Positions 9,356 to 18,449 are shown, counted from the stretch's first letter. The stretch is 64,000 bases of DNA from an uncultured Roseibium sp. (GCF_947496995.1 NZ_CANMFD010000002.1:310001-374000); one strand, 5' to 3'. Translations and numbers: made by a program. The notes: a model not told the origin generated them from the letters alone.

Positions 9356-10648
9356 TCAGGACCCGAGAACGAAAGCATCGAAAACATCCGGTGCCCCGAC
9401 CTGCCCGCCCTTGAACATCACGCGCAGGCCGTCCCGATGAGCGATGCGGGAACGGGCTCGGCAAACGGCAACGCCCTTCCCCAGTCTTTTTTCGAATTCC
9501 AGGCTTTCCAGACCTATGTTCTGCGCGATGATGCTGGATGTGTCGCCGCCTGCAATTCCGAGAACCTGCAAGGGGACCCGGGCCAAGACACGTGACACCA
9601 GTTCGGCAAGATGTGACGACAGGTCCTTGGCGGAAAGCCCATATTCCTCCTCGGGGAGAAGGTGGGCCAGCATGTGCCTGCCTTCCCGGATGCTTTCACA
9701 GCATTCCTCCACGAGCGCTGCGAAAAGCGTCTCGTCTTCAAGGTCTTTTGCAGTCACGGCACGTTTCCTGAAGGACACGGCGGTCGCGACCTGCTCGGCC
9801 GTGACGGAAGAGCGGCTTCCAGCGACAATCAGGCAGGGTGCGCCCGGGTGATCCGCCGGAGCCGCTTGCATGCTTTCCCTGGGGATAGGCCTAGCGGTTA
9901 CCAGCGCCTCTGCAACGCTGCTCGCTCCGACCAACAGCAGCGGATCGCCGCTACCTGTTGCTATCTCGGTGAGCACCCTGCCGATGATCTCAAGATGATG
10001 CTGGTCCGTCGCATCGAAGAGAAAGCGTTTTTGCCCGGGCTGAACGGCCTCGCGCAGAAGCGATGCCAGGGCTTTCTCTCCCTTGGCAAGTTCGGTCAAA
10101 CCGACGAGCTGAAGACCATCAAGACCCTGCCCACCCAGATGCAGGCGCAGATCCGCCTCCGTCATCGGTGTGATCGGATGGCGTTTCATCACCGGATGCC
10201 GGTCTATGCGGTAAGTTTCGCCGTCGCCTCCCCGGGCAAACAGAGTTCCAAAAGAACAGTAGCGGCCGAGGCTCGGCTGACCGCCGATAATCGCAGTCAC
10301 GGCCGGTTGAAGATGCCGTTCAAGCGCGCCGACCGCAGCCCCGATGTTTCCTGTATGCACCGCGGAATCGAAGGTGGAGCAGACCTTGTAGTGGACAATG
10401 CGCGGACGAAACGCCGCCACTTGCGGGGCAAGCATATCGATATGGCGGATTATCACCTCTGGCGGCAAGGCCCTCAGATCCGTTGCGATGCCGAGCGCAT
10501 CAAGATTCTCGCTGCTTACGGTGTCTGCAGCGGGTGTCCGGAGATAGAGCTGCGTCCGCCATCTCCGCTCGGAAAGCGTGGCGAGCGTATCGGAAGCACC
10601 GGTAAAATCGTCGCCGATGAAGACATAGGGCACCGGCGCCACCCTCAC
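9356..10648 (-). CDS. oiaK: Four-carbon acid sugar kinase family protein (DUF1537), probable 3-oxo-isoapionate kinase
   Basis: A 430-residue ATP-dependent sugar-acid kinase with the N-terminal family motif FIGDDFTGASDT at residues 10-21 and the C-terminal nucleotide-binding domain motif GGDTSSIIAQ. Known DUF1537 kinases phosphorylate erythronate, threonate or 3-oxo-isoapionate. The gene overlaps the upstream RuBisCO-like gene by four bases (GTGA), which is the OiaK/OiaX pairing: the kinase makes 3-oxo-isoapionate 4-phosphate, which the RuBisCO-like enzyme cleaves. The GTG start at 10648 is preceded by GGAGGACG; in-frame GTG codons at 10642 and 10633 are alternatives. The symbol is inferred from context; the family assignment is firm. 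Confidence 0.8.
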   Translation of the reverse strand: MRVAPVPYVFIGDDFTGASDTLATLSERRWRTQLYLRTPAADTVSSENLDALGIATDLRALPPEVIIRHIDMLAPQVAAFRPRIVHYKVCSTFDSAVHTGNIGAAVGALERHLQPAVTAIIGGQPSLGRYCSFGTLFARGGDGETYRIDRHPVMKRHPITPMTEADLRLHLGGQGLDGLQLVGLTELAKGEKALASLLREAVQPGQKRFLFDATDQHHLEIIGRVLTEIATGSGDPLLLVGASSVAEALVTARPIPRESMQAAPADHPGAPCLIVAGSRSSVTAEQVATAVSFRKRAVTAKDLEDETLFAALVEECCESIREGRHMLAHLLPEEEYGLSAKDLSSHLAELVSRVLARVPLQVLGIAGGDTSSIIAQNIGLESLEFEKRLGKGVAVCRARSRIAHRDGLRVMFKGGQVGAPDVFDAFVLGS

Positions 10649-11922
10649 CGTCCTCCGTAAAACGCGAGCGCGGCAGCAAGCTCGGGATATTCCTCTGCGG
10701 CCCGGTCCAGCTCAATGCCCTCGGCAGTCGCCTCGTAGGCCTGACGCAGGCTTGCAACGCCAGCCGCGGGACCTTCGGGATGCGCCAGGATGCCGCCACC
10801 GGCAAGAAACATGAAATCGGACGAACCGGCAGCTTTCATGGTTGCGGGCAATGTACCTGCCCATTGGCCGGAAGAGTAGACCGGCATGACCAGATCCGAA
10901 GTGTCCCTGGCATCAACCGCGACCGGCTGCAGGCAGCGCCGCCCGGCCGTCACCACCTCGTCGTCGGAATCGGAGAACTTTCCGCCGATCCCGTGGACAT
11001 GCAGGTGGTCGATCCCCGCAAGCCGGTAGAGTGCCAGATAGGCTTCGACACCGATCCCCAGCAGCGGGTGGCGCGACAGGGCGCCATATCCGTTCCGGTG
11101 TGCGTGTATGGCCAACGGGGTGGATTTGCGCAGGGACTGCATTGCCGACAGTCCGCACCAGTTGAGACTGGCCATCACGCAGTCCCCGCCTTCCTGCGCC
11201 ACAAGGTCCGCATGACGGCGCATGGCGTCCGTTTCGTCCGTGACGTTGAACGCCATCAGCACATTGCGGCCGGTGCGTTCGCGGTAGGCCCTGATGACGG
11301 CCATGACGGCCGGAACCCGTTCTGCGAGCGGCGCATGGTCCGGATTGGCGCAGATTTCATCGTCCTTGATGAAATCCACACCGGCTTCGCACATCATGGA
11401 GACCAGATCGGCGATCTCGGAGGGAGAAAGCCCTACATTCGGTTTGACGATGGTCCCGAAGAGCGGCCGGTCCTTAACATTCAGGCTTTTGCGTGTGCCC
11501 TCGACACCGAGTTTCGGCATCTCGAAACGGGCCCTGTAGGACGCAGGCAGGGTCACATCGACAAGACGAAGACCGGACACTTCGCCGAGATCATAAAGAT
11601 TGCCCGCGACAGTGGATGCCAACGTCGGCAGATTGGCGCCGATATTGGCGGTCGGATAGGCTATTCTGATCTTCGCCCGGCGCCACGGGCCGGTATATCC
11701 CTTGCGCTCCATGTAGGAACTCGGGAGACTTGCCTCGCCGGCTGGCTCCAGCTCCTCGACCGACATCACCTGGGCCGCGGCCCGCAAGCGCAGTTCGTCG
11801 GTTTCCCCCGCGACCCGGACGAAGGTCCCGCAGCTTTGCTCGCCCGCCATGATGCCCGCGACGGTTTCCGGATCGAGCGGCGTTTCTATCAGATAGTCCG
11901 CTGTTATGGTTTCTCGGGTCAT
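10645..11922 (-). CDS. oiaX: RuBisCO-like protein (form IV), probable 3-oxo-isoapionate-4-phosphate transcarboxylase/hydrolase
   Basis: A 425-residue RuBisCO large-chain homologue. Residues aligning with RuBisCO catalytic positions are K160 (K175; context IVKPNVGL, with the K177 equivalent changed to N162), K186, D188 and E189 in FIKDDE (carbamylated K201, D203, E204), H275-R276 (H294), H306 (H327), K315 in loop 6 (K334), S350 (S379) and the GGG at 375-377. The metal-carbamate site and most of the phosphate-binding residues are therefore kept, while the K177 change and loop sequence argue against CO2 fixation. Form IV proteins of this kind act on sugar-acid phosphates. OiaX converts 3-oxo-isoapionate 4-phosphate to 3-phosphoglycerate and glycolate. 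The adjoining DUF1537 kinase and TRAP transporter support that role but do not prove it. Confidence 0.82.
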   Translation of the reverse strand: MTRETITADYLIETPLDPETVAGIMAGEQSCGTFVRVAGETDELRLRAAAQVMSVEELEPAGEASLPSSYMERKGYTGPWRRAKIRIAYPTANIGANLPTLASTVAGNLYDLGEVSGLRLVDVTLPASYRARFEMPKLGVEGTRKSLNVKDRPLFGTIVKPNVGLSPSEIADLVSMMCEAGVDFIKDDEICANPDHAPLAERVPAVMAVIRAYRERTGRNVLMAFNVTDETDAMRRHADLVAQEGGDCVMASLNWCGLSAMQSLRKSTPLAIHAHRNGYGALSRHPLLGIGVEAYLALYRLAGIDHLHVHGIGGKFSDSDDEVVTAGRRCLQPVAVDARDTSDLVMPVYSSGQWAGTLPATMKAAGSSDFMFLAGGGILAHPEGPAAGVASLRQAYEATAEGIELDRAAEEYPELAAALAFYGGR

Positions 11923-11929
11923 TCAGGCC

Positions 11930-12469
11930 TCAAAAAGTGGACAGGTCCGGAAACGGACGGACGGGATCGGAACCGTCCCAGCCGTTTGACGCTTCCCGGA
12001 TCAGATCGAACAGACGGCCCTTGGGGCCGACAACCTCGGACAGTTCGATCACGGTGCCCGGATGGGCTTCCCGGTCGAAATAGACGAAGCGTCCGTTCTC
12101 GCCGACCTTGCCACTCATCTTCTGACAGAAACCGTCGGCTTCCATCCTTGCAAGATCGCCGTCGTAGTTCTGGGTCCAGAATGCGACATGCTGAAGACCC
12201 AGGTGCCCGGCCTGTTTGAAATCCCTGTACATCGACGGCGCATCGTTGCGCGTCTGGATGAGTTCGACCTGCACCGGGCCACTGTTGGCGAGCGCAACCG
12301 AGTTGTGCACCTCATAGGCCTTGCCGTCATAGAGATAGTCTTCAATCGGGACTTTGGGATTGTAGTACCACGGGCCGACGCCCATGACATCGTACCAGTG
12401 GGCCATCGCGGCCTCAATGTCGTCAACCACGTAGCCAAGCTGACGGATCGGTCCCAGGAACCTGCTCAT
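11930..12469 (-). CDS. VOC (glyoxalase/bleomycin resistance) superfamily protein
   Basis: A 179-residue vicinal-oxygen-chelate protein with two beta-alpha-beta-beta-beta modules. The first begins IRQLGYVVDDIEAAMAHW and the second LGLQHVAFWTQNYD. Candidate metal ligands are an acidic residue in VQVELIQ, His in LQHVAFW, and Glu in GTVIELSE. VOC proteins include epimerases, isomerases, lyases and dioxygenases. It lies 7 bases upstream of the RuBisCO-like gene and 8 bases downstream of the TRAP permease gene, so it is translationally tied to the pathway. A role in isomerising or epimerising a sugar-acid intermediate before the kinase step is my inference. Confidence 0.8.
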   Translation of the reverse strand: MSRFLGPIRQLGYVVDDIEAAMAHWYDVMGVGPWYYNPKVPIEDYLYDGKAYEVHNSVALANSGPVQVELIQTRNDAPSMYRDFKQAGHLGLQHVAFWTQNYDGDLARMEADGFCQKMSGKVGENGRFVYFDREAHPGTVIELSEVVGPKGRLFDLIREASNGWDGSDPVRPFPDLSTF

Positions 12470-12477
12470 CTTTGTAC

Positions 12478-13755
12478 CTATTGCATGAAGAGTTTTGGAA
12501 GCATCGTCGAGACGGCCGGAACGGCGGAAACGGCGAGCAGTGACAGAAGAAGCGGAATGAAGAACGGCAGCACGCCGCGGATGACCGAATGGACGGGCAT
12601 CTTTGCGACGATCGCCACCATGTAGAGGCTCATGCCGATGGGCGGCGTCAGCAGTCCGATCATCAGATTGAGCACGAAGACGATCCCGAGCTGCAGCGGA
12701 TCGACGCCGGCCGCATGCATCGCGGGCGCGACGATCGGGGCGATGATCAAGATGGCTGCGATGGATTCCAGCACCATGCCGACGACGAGCAGCAGCACAT
12801 TCAGCAAAAGCAGCAGGACGAAAGGATCATCCGACAGACCCAGCAGGAAAGCGCCCGCCTTTGCAGGTACCTGGTCCAGGGTGAGGACCCAGGCGAAAAG
12901 CGCCGCCGTGGAGACAATGAAGAGTACGCCCGCAGTCGCCTCCGCCGTTTCCTTCAGGCTCTCAAGGACCGCCCGTGGGGTCAGCGTTCTATATATGCAA
13001 AATCCGATAAGGAGAGCATAGGCCACTGTCACCCCGGCAACTTCGGTCGGGCCGAAATAGCCGCTGATCAGACCACCGATCAGAAGAATGGGGGCCAGCA
13101 GCGCCGGTATGGAGACAAGCGCCTTCCGGGCAACCGCCCGCAAGGACGGGCTGACCGTATCTCTGGGCAGGTCGTAGATCCGGGCGACAATGGCAACCTG
13201 GATCATGAGGAAAATGGTGATCAGGACAGCCGGAACGATGCCGGCGATCAACAACTGAACAGCTGAAACGTTGGCGACGCTGGCATAGATGATGATCGGG
13301 ATCGACGGCGGGAAAATCGGGCCAATGGTGGCCGCCGCTATGGTGATCCCCGCCGCGAAATTCTTCTTGTAACCTTGCGCCGTCATCTGATCGATCTGGA
13401 TCTTGCCGAGCGCACCGATATCGGCGAGCGCCGCACCGGAGACACCGGAAAAGATCAGGCTGACGAGAATGGAAACCTGCGCGACCGCGCCGCGGAACCT
13501 GCCGACGAGCAAGCGCACCAGATCGAATATATGCGTGGTCACCCCCATCGCATTCAGCAGGCTTGCAGCAAGAATGAACAACGGAACCGCCAGCAGCGGC
13601 GTGGTGTCGAGGGAGTTGACGGCACGTTGAGCCAAGACGTTGATCGGCAATCCGAACGCAACGATCACCACCGACGAGGCAAGACCGAGAGCCACGGCAA
13701 TCGGCACGCCGATCAGCAGGCAGAAAATGAACAGAAGGACGAGGACAAGGCTCAT
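12478..13755 (-). CDS. TRAP transporter large permease subunit (DctM-like)
   Basis: A 425-residue inner-membrane protein with about 12 hydrophobic segments, the ion-coupled transport subunit of a tripartite (TRAP) importer. It starts with MSLVLVLLFIFCLLIGVPIAVALG and contains the conserved SGVSGAALADIGALG and PPSIPIIIYA stretches of the DctM family. The ATG at 13755 overlaps the small-subunit stop (ATGA). The reading frame extends further upstream, but that stretch is the small-subunit gene in another frame. Substrate specificity is set by the binding protein two genes upstream; context suggests a sugar acid. Confidence 0.92.
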   Translation of the reverse strand: MSLVLVLLFIFCLLIGVPIAVALGLASSVVIVAFGLPINVLAQRAVNSLDTTPLLAVPLFILAASLLNAMGVTTHIFDLVRLLVGRFRGAVAQVSILVSLIFSGVSGAALADIGALGKIQIDQMTAQGYKKNFAAGITIAAATIGPIFPPSIPIIIYASVANVSAVQLLIAGIVPAVLITIFLMIQVAIVARIYDLPRDTVSPSLRAVARKALVSIPALLAPILLIGGLISGYFGPTEVAGVTVAYALLIGFCIYRTLTPRAVLESLKETAEATAGVLFIVSTAALFAWVLTLDQVPAKAGAFLLGLSDDPFVLLLLLNVLLLVVGMVLESIAAILIIAPIVAPAMHAAGVDPLQLGIVFVLNLMIGLLTPPIGMSLYMVAIVAKMPVHSVIRGVLPFFIPLLLSLLAVSAVPAVSTMLPKLFMQ

Positions 13756-14267
13756 GGGTTTTTGCTGTTTTCCCCGTCCGGTGAGTTGCCGCTGAGAAGC
13801 TCGGCAAGTCGAACGGCGGATATCATCAGGAGGAGTGCGAAGCCGATCAGGGCCGGTGCGTAGAAGACCCAGTTTGGCAGTCCCAGCGATGGTGTGGAGA
13901 ATTTCCAGGCCCGCGACAGAAAGGACTGAAAGCCGATCAGGGTGATGACTGCGAACGCCAGGACGGCGAATTCGCTGAGGCAATTCAGGTACCGGCCCAG
14001 CCTTTCGGGAAGGCTCGTCGGCACGATGTCGACGGCCACGTGGCGACCTTGCAGAGCCAGGACCGGCACGCCCAGGAACACGAGCGAAACACCGCAGAAA
14101 CGGGCCAGTTCGTCCGCCCAGGGCATACCCAGATCAAGCATGTTGCGACCGGCAACCTGTGCGACGATCAAAATGGCCATGAGTGCCAGAAGGAATACGG
14201 AAACGGTCCGGCAAAGACGTGCGGCGAGCATCAAGACCTCTCGGCTGACTGAAAGAATGCTGCTCAT
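13752..14267 (-). CDS. TRAP transporter small permease subunit (DctQ-like)
   Basis: A 171-residue protein with four hydrophobic segments, typical of DctQ. The conserved region VAGRNMLDLGMPWADELARF near residue 40-60 and the QGRHVAVDIV motif are visible. The ATG at 14267 (MSSILSVSREVL) follows AAGAGCAGGCGGTC. It overlaps the large-subunit start by four bases and follows the binding-protein gene by 31 bases, giving the standard P-Q-M order. Confidence 0.9.
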   Translation of the reverse strand: MSSILSVSREVLMLAARLCRTVSVFLLALMAILIVAQVAGRNMLDLGMPWADELARFCGVSLVFLGVPVLALQGRHVAVDIVPTSLPERLGRYLNCLSEFAVLAFAVITLIGFQSFLSRAWKFSTPSLGLPNWVFYAPALIGFALLLMISAVRLAELLSGNSPDGENSKNP

Positions 14268-14298
14268 GACCGCCTGCTCTTTTCCGGACCGTCTGGTC

Positions 14299-15333
14299 TT
14301 ACTTGATCGCTCTGATCTTGTCGTAGAGCGCACCGTATTTTTCGCCGAAGCGCTCATCGACAAGTTTTTGCACCGATTCCCGGAAGGCCTCGACCTGGAG
14401 CCCATCATCCGGTCCGATGACGGTCATGCCAAGATCACGCAGGGCCTGGGTGTCCTTTTCCTCGTTCTCCTCGATCGCCTTTGTCGCGCGCTCGCGGATT
14501 TCACTGGCGGCGGCAGTGATGGCTGCCTTTTGTTCATCGGACAGTCTCTGCCAGGAATCCTCGTTCATCACGACGACTTCGGCATTGGACATGTGGCCGG
14601 TCTGCATCAGGTGAGACTGCACTTCGTAAAGCTTGACATTGAGAACCACGTTGACCGGGTTCTCCTGGCCGGCGACCACACCGGTTGCCAGGGCTGTCGG
14701 CACTTCGGACCAGTCGACGGGAACAGCTGCCGCGCCCAGGCCTTCAACGGCCGTGGTGTAGATCGGAAACGGTACGGCGCGGATTTTTTCACCGGCGAGA
14801 TCTTCAGGAGACCGAACGGCCTTGTTGGCGGTCAGGTTCCGGCGCCCGAAATAGTGGGCGTAGATCACCCGGATGTTCGCGGCTTCGATCAGCCCCTCGT
14901 TCAGCTCCTGCATGACCGGCGAGTTGACGTCCATGACCTTCATGAGATGGTCGACGTCGCGGTAGAGGTAGGGCGTGTCGAGTGCGGCAAACGGCTCATA
15001 CAGGGACCCGATGCCGCCGGCCGTGTTGTGGGAAAAATCGATCGTTCCCAGAGATACGGCTTCCGCCAGCTCCTTCAGCTTTCCAAGCTGGGAGGACGGA
15101 AACACCTGCACTTCGATGTCACCACCGGAATGTTTGCCGACGGCTTCGGCGAACCAGTCCGCCTGCGCGCCGGCGACACTTGCCGGTTCGTTGTTATGGG
15201 CATAACGCAGCGAGGTCGACTGTGCCGACGCCAGGCTCGGCAGCATTACAGAAGCGGAAGCGGCCAGGCAGAGCGCAAGCGCGGACCTGCGGGTCATACT
15301 GCCGGCGCAGTGAGTCAGGATATTACGTTTCAT
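14299..15333 (-). CDS. TRAP transporter substrate-binding protein (DctP-like)
   Basis: A periplasmic solute receptor of about 344 residues. A twin-arginine-containing N-terminus (MTRRSALALCLAASA) leads to a signal cleavage near SLASAQ. The DctP family fold is recognisable (FAEAVGKHSGGDIEVQVFPSSQLG, and PFPIYTTAVEGLGAAAVPVD around residue 170-190). I chose the second of two adjacent ATGs, at 15333, because GGAGG is six bases upstream; the ATG at 15336 is too close to it. It is the first gene of the operon that also encodes the VOC protein, RuBisCO-like protein and kinase. Confidence 0.9.
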   Translation of the reverse strand: MKRNILTHCAGSMTRRSALALCLAASASVMLPSLASAQSTSLRYAHNNEPASVAGAQADWFAEAVGKHSGGDIEVQVFPSSQLGKLKELAEAVSLGTIDFSHNTAGGIGSLYEPFAALDTPYLYRDVDHLMKVMDVNSPVMQELNEGLIEAANIRVIYAHYFGRRNLTANKAVRSPEDLAGEKIRAVPFPIYTTAVEGLGAAAVPVDWSEVPTALATGVVAGQENPVNVVLNVKLYEVQSHLMQTGHMSNAEVVVMNEDSWQRLSDEQKAAITAAASEIRERATKAIEENEEKDTQALRDLGMTVIGPDDGLQVEAFRESVQKLVDERFGEKYGALYDKIRAIK

Positions 15334-15430
15334 CATTTCCTCCCTTGATGTGTTTTGATGGGTCTTCCCTGGCTGCTCAATCTCCTCACAGCAGAAAAAC
15401 CCGCGACTTGACTTGAGGCTAGGAAACCGC

Positions 15431-16549
15431 ATGCTTCTGGTCAAACGAGATTTTTTGAGGTTTATTGAGGTGTCTTCAAAACAGCCCGGCAAAATGCCCG
15501 CACCTTTGGAACGGGCGCCTCTCATGAGCGACGTCGCGGAAATGGCCAATGTTTCGCTTGCGACTGTCGATCGGGTCCTGAACCGGCGCAAGGGAGTCAG
15601 GTCACGCACCGTGGAACGGGTGCTTCGGGCTGCGCTTGACCTCGGCTACATGGATGCCGCGGAACTCGAACGCCTGCAGCATCCGCGCCCGCCGAATATC
15701 GCCTTCCTGATCCCCATGGGCGGCAACCCCTATTTCCGGCTCCTGGGAGAAAAGCTGAAAGAAATCGCGCAGACGACGTCCCGCGATCAGACGCAGGTGC
15801 GCTGCTTTTTCATCGAGAGTTTCAACGCCGCCGCTCTGGCCGCCGCTGTCCGCCATCATGCGAAGTGGGCCGACGGCATCGCCTTCATGGCCATCGACCA
15901 CCCGCTGGTGCGCGAGGCGGTCGAGGAACTCGGTGCAGCAGGGTGCAGGATCGTGACAATCGTTTCCGACCTTCAGCATCCCGCGCGCGAGGCCTATATC
16001 GGTCTCGACAACCAGACGGCGGGCCGCACAGCGGCCTATCTGCTCGGACGTTTCTGCCGCTCAGACACGGGCAGCGTCGCTCTGGTGGCCGGCAGCCGCA
16101 ATTACCGGGCACATGCCGAACGGGAGATGGGGTTTCTGGGCTTGCTGGAAGAAGAATATCCCAACCTTCGCATTGTCGGCATTCGCGAAGGACGGGACGA
16201 CCGCGACCAGAATTACCGCCATACGATCTCGCTGCTGGAGCAGAACCCGGACCTTGTGGGGATCTACAACGTCGGCGGCTCCTCCGACGGTATCGCCAGA
16301 GCGCTGAGAGAAAAGGAAAAGTCCGAGGAAGTTGTCTTCATCGGCCACGGGCTTACGCCCGATACGCGCAGACTGCTTATCGAAGGCTCGATGGATGCGG
16401 TCATCAATTCGGATCCCGACGCCATCATCGAAGCGGTTCTCAGGCTGCTGGGCAAACCGAGGGACGAAAATGCCGCCGGGCCGACCTCCGTCAAGATGGA
16501 GACCATTTTCCGCGAGAACATTCCTCAATTCAGCCGGCCCAAGGATTAA
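15431..16549 (+). CDS. LacI-family transcriptional regulator
   Basis: A regulator of about 372 residues with an N-terminal LacI helix-turn-helix (MSDVAEMANVSLATVDRVLN) and a periplasmic-binding-protein-like sensor domain (IAFLIPMGGNPYFRLLGEKL onwards). It is divergent from the TRAP/RuBisCO-like operon across about 100 bases, so local control by a pathway sugar acid is likely. The start is uncertain: ATG at 15431 has AGGA six bases upstream, but gives a 37-residue leader before the HTH. ATGs at 15494 or 15524 would give a more usual LacI N-terminus without a good ribosome site. Confidence 0.85.
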   Translation: MLLVKRDFLRFIEVSSKQPGKMPAPLERAPLMSDVAEMANVSLATVDRVLNRRKGVRSRTVERVLRAALDLGYMDAAELERLQHPRPPNIAFLIPMGGNPYFRLLGEKLKEIAQTTSRDQTQVRCFFIESFNAAALAAAVRHHAKWADGIAFMAIDHPLVREAVEELGAAGCRIVTIVSDLQHPAREAYIGLDNQTAGRTAAYLLGRFCRSDTGSVALVAGSRNYRAHAEREMGFLGLLEEEYPNLRIVGIREGRDDRDQNYRHTISLLEQNPDLVGIYNVGGSSDGIARALREKEKSEEVVFIGHGLTPDTRRLLIEGSMDAVINSDPDAIIEAVLRLLGKPRDENAAGPTSVKMETIFRENIPQFSRPKD

Positions 16550-16638
16550 TTCCGAAGTGGGTCAGACTATCCGCGGCGATGCTGATTTCTGCAATCCGGG
16601 TCGCCCAGAAAGACCGGGCATCCGGCGTCGGCTGCATC

Positions 16639-18417
16639 CTAGCCTGCTCTCTTTGCCGGAACTTCATCCCTCATCCCTCGGCTGGTGACACCGACATCGG
16701 CAAGACGCAGGCGGGGCCACCATTCCGGTCTGTTTTCCCTGACCCAATTGCCCATCTTTTCACTCAACCGCACGTTCATCATCCAGGCTTCACTGGGACT
16801 GTCCGCAGTTGCGTAGAACATGACCTTCTGCGTTGACTGGCCGTACTCCTCAACGGTCACCAGCAGAAGTTCGTCGGGCATGTAGTGTTCTTCGTCCTTC
16901 ACCAGCCGCTCGAACACGTCCCGAAGGGCTGCAGGGTCCGCACAGAGGTCGAGTTCCATGGAAAAACTGCGCGTGCTCTTGGCGTCCGTCATCGTCCAGT
17001 TTTCGAATGGCTGGGAGATGAAATACTTTACCGGCACGATCAGTCGGCGGCTGTCCCAGGACCGCAGCGTTATGAACGTATAGTAGATGGCTTCGACGTA
17101 GCACCACTTGCCTTCATAAAGCACGGCATCGCCGATGCGGATGGGCTTGGCTATGGCGATCTGAAGGCTTGCCAGCAGATTTCCGAGGACCGTCTGTCCA
17201 GCGATCCCCAGGATTACCGTGGCGACCCCGGCCGATGCGAGCAAGGACATGCCGAAACTGTCGAACAGGTTCAACTGCATGAGAAACAGAACCAGCGTGA
17301 CCACCACCGCGACCAGCAGCACGTAGCGCCTTGCGGCGTAGATGTTGGTGTAGAGATGACGACGGTCGGAGTCCGCTTCACTGTCCAGATCGCCCACATA
17401 GCGCTCCGTCGCCAGATCCAGGCTTGTATCGATGGTTCGAAGGACGGCGAGTGTCAGGCAGAATATCAACGTGAAGAGCAAAACCGGTGCAAGCAGGGAG
17501 TTGATCGGCCCCGAAAAGCTCAGAAAGGTCTCCAGAAGGTTTTCAACCGCCAGTGCGGTCAGGGCGATGGCCAGAGGTGTTCGTATCTTTCGGGAGGCAC
17601 GCTGAATGAACCTCACCGGCAGGTAACGCGCAAGCGCGCCGATAACGGCCCGCAGTACCATGACCATTGCCACGAACAGCACGATCAGCAAGGGGACCAG
17701 AAAGAGCTCCCACAGGCGAACCGGTCCGATCACCTCGATATTCAGAGACTGGGGGATGTACCGGTCGAGCAAACCGGGTCGATAAAGAGCGTGCATTTCC
17801 GCAATGCGCGAGACCGTCTGCTTGGAAAACAGCCAGACCGCCTCGGCACCTTCAGGCTTGTAGCGGGATATGCTGATTGTGATCGGGCGCCCCTCGGCGC
17901 TCAATTCCGCGATCTTGAGAGTCCGGCGCGGCTGTCCTGAAAACGGATGATTGGTCGGAAGTGCAGTGTTCACTCCGTCAGGTCGATCCGGCAAGGCGGC
18001 CCAGTCGATTACCACGCGGCGTTGCAGGACGCCTGCGAACATCCGCGCCAGGCGCGCAGGTTCCGAGGCATTGAGCTGACCCGGAAATTCGCTGAGGTTC
18101 AGGCACATGGCCGCCTCTTCGAGGCGCTGCTCCTCGCTCAACCTGAGAAAGGTTTCAACCAGTCCTCTGGGCGTTGCGAGAGCCTGACGCTGCTCCTCCG
18201 TCAGGTCATTCGCCAGAGCCTCGACTTCGTACCAGGTTTCCGGTGGTTTCTCCTGCGGGAATGCCGTTTCAGAAAAGAGGATCCCGATACAGAGCGTGAT
18301 GAGACACAGCCATCGTGCGCGCCATGGCGAGTGGAGTGCCAGACCGGTCGCAACGTAACAGGCGGATTTTCGAGCGGCGAGCCGGCAGGGTCCATCAAAC
18401 AGCGATGTCGAGGGCAT
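16639..18417 (-). CDS. MscS-family mechanosensitive ion channel protein
   Basis: A large MscS homologue of about 592 residues. A signal peptide-like or first membrane segment near residue 35-55 is followed by an approximately 190-residue periplasmic domain and several membrane segments. The MscS pore/beta core is near residues 385-470: LASAGVATVILGIAGQTVLG, then LQIAIAKPIRIGDAV and VPVKYFISQPFENW. It resembles the larger MscK/YnaI-type channels with extra N-terminal domains. I chose the ATG at 18417 because GGGGAG lies six bases upstream; an ATG at 18450 overlaps the DUF1989 stop and lacks a ribosome site. It is third in a three-gene minus-strand operon. Its role is probably release of solutes under osmotic downshock. 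Confidence 0.88.
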   Translation of the reverse strand: MPSTSLFDGPCRLAARKSACYVATGLALHSPWRARWLCLITLCIGILFSETAFPQEKPPETWYEVEALANDLTEEQRQALATPRGLVETFLRLSEEQRLEEAAMCLNLSEFPGQLNASEPARLARMFAGVLQRRVVIDWAALPDRPDGVNTALPTNHPFSGQPRRTLKIAELSAEGRPITISISRYKPEGAEAVWLFSKQTVSRIAEMHALYRPGLLDRYIPQSLNIEVIGPVRLWELFLVPLLIVLFVAMVMVLRAVIGALARYLPVRFIQRASRKIRTPLAIALTALAVENLLETFLSFSGPINSLLAPVLLFTLIFCLTLAVLRTIDTSLDLATERYVGDLDSEADSDRRHLYTNIYAARRYVLLVAVVVTLVLFLMQLNLFDSFGMSLLASAGVATVILGIAGQTVLGNLLASLQIAIAKPIRIGDAVLYEGKWCYVEAIYYTFITLRSWDSRRLIVPVKYFISQPFENWTMTDAKSTRSFSMELDLCADPAALRDVFERLVKDEEHYMPDELLLVTVEEYGQSTQKVMFYATADSPSEAWMMNVRLSEKMGNWVRENRPEWWPRLRLADVGVTSRGMRDEVPAKRAG

Positions 18418-18449
18418 GTTTTTCTCCCCGGCCGGAGGGCTGGATGTCA

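Noticed and set aside
10645..11922. Interpretation as genuine CO2-fixing RuBisCO
   Set aside because: No small subunit or phosphoribulokinase gene is nearby, the K177 position is Asn, and the neighbour is a sugar-acid kinase; a form IV role fits better.
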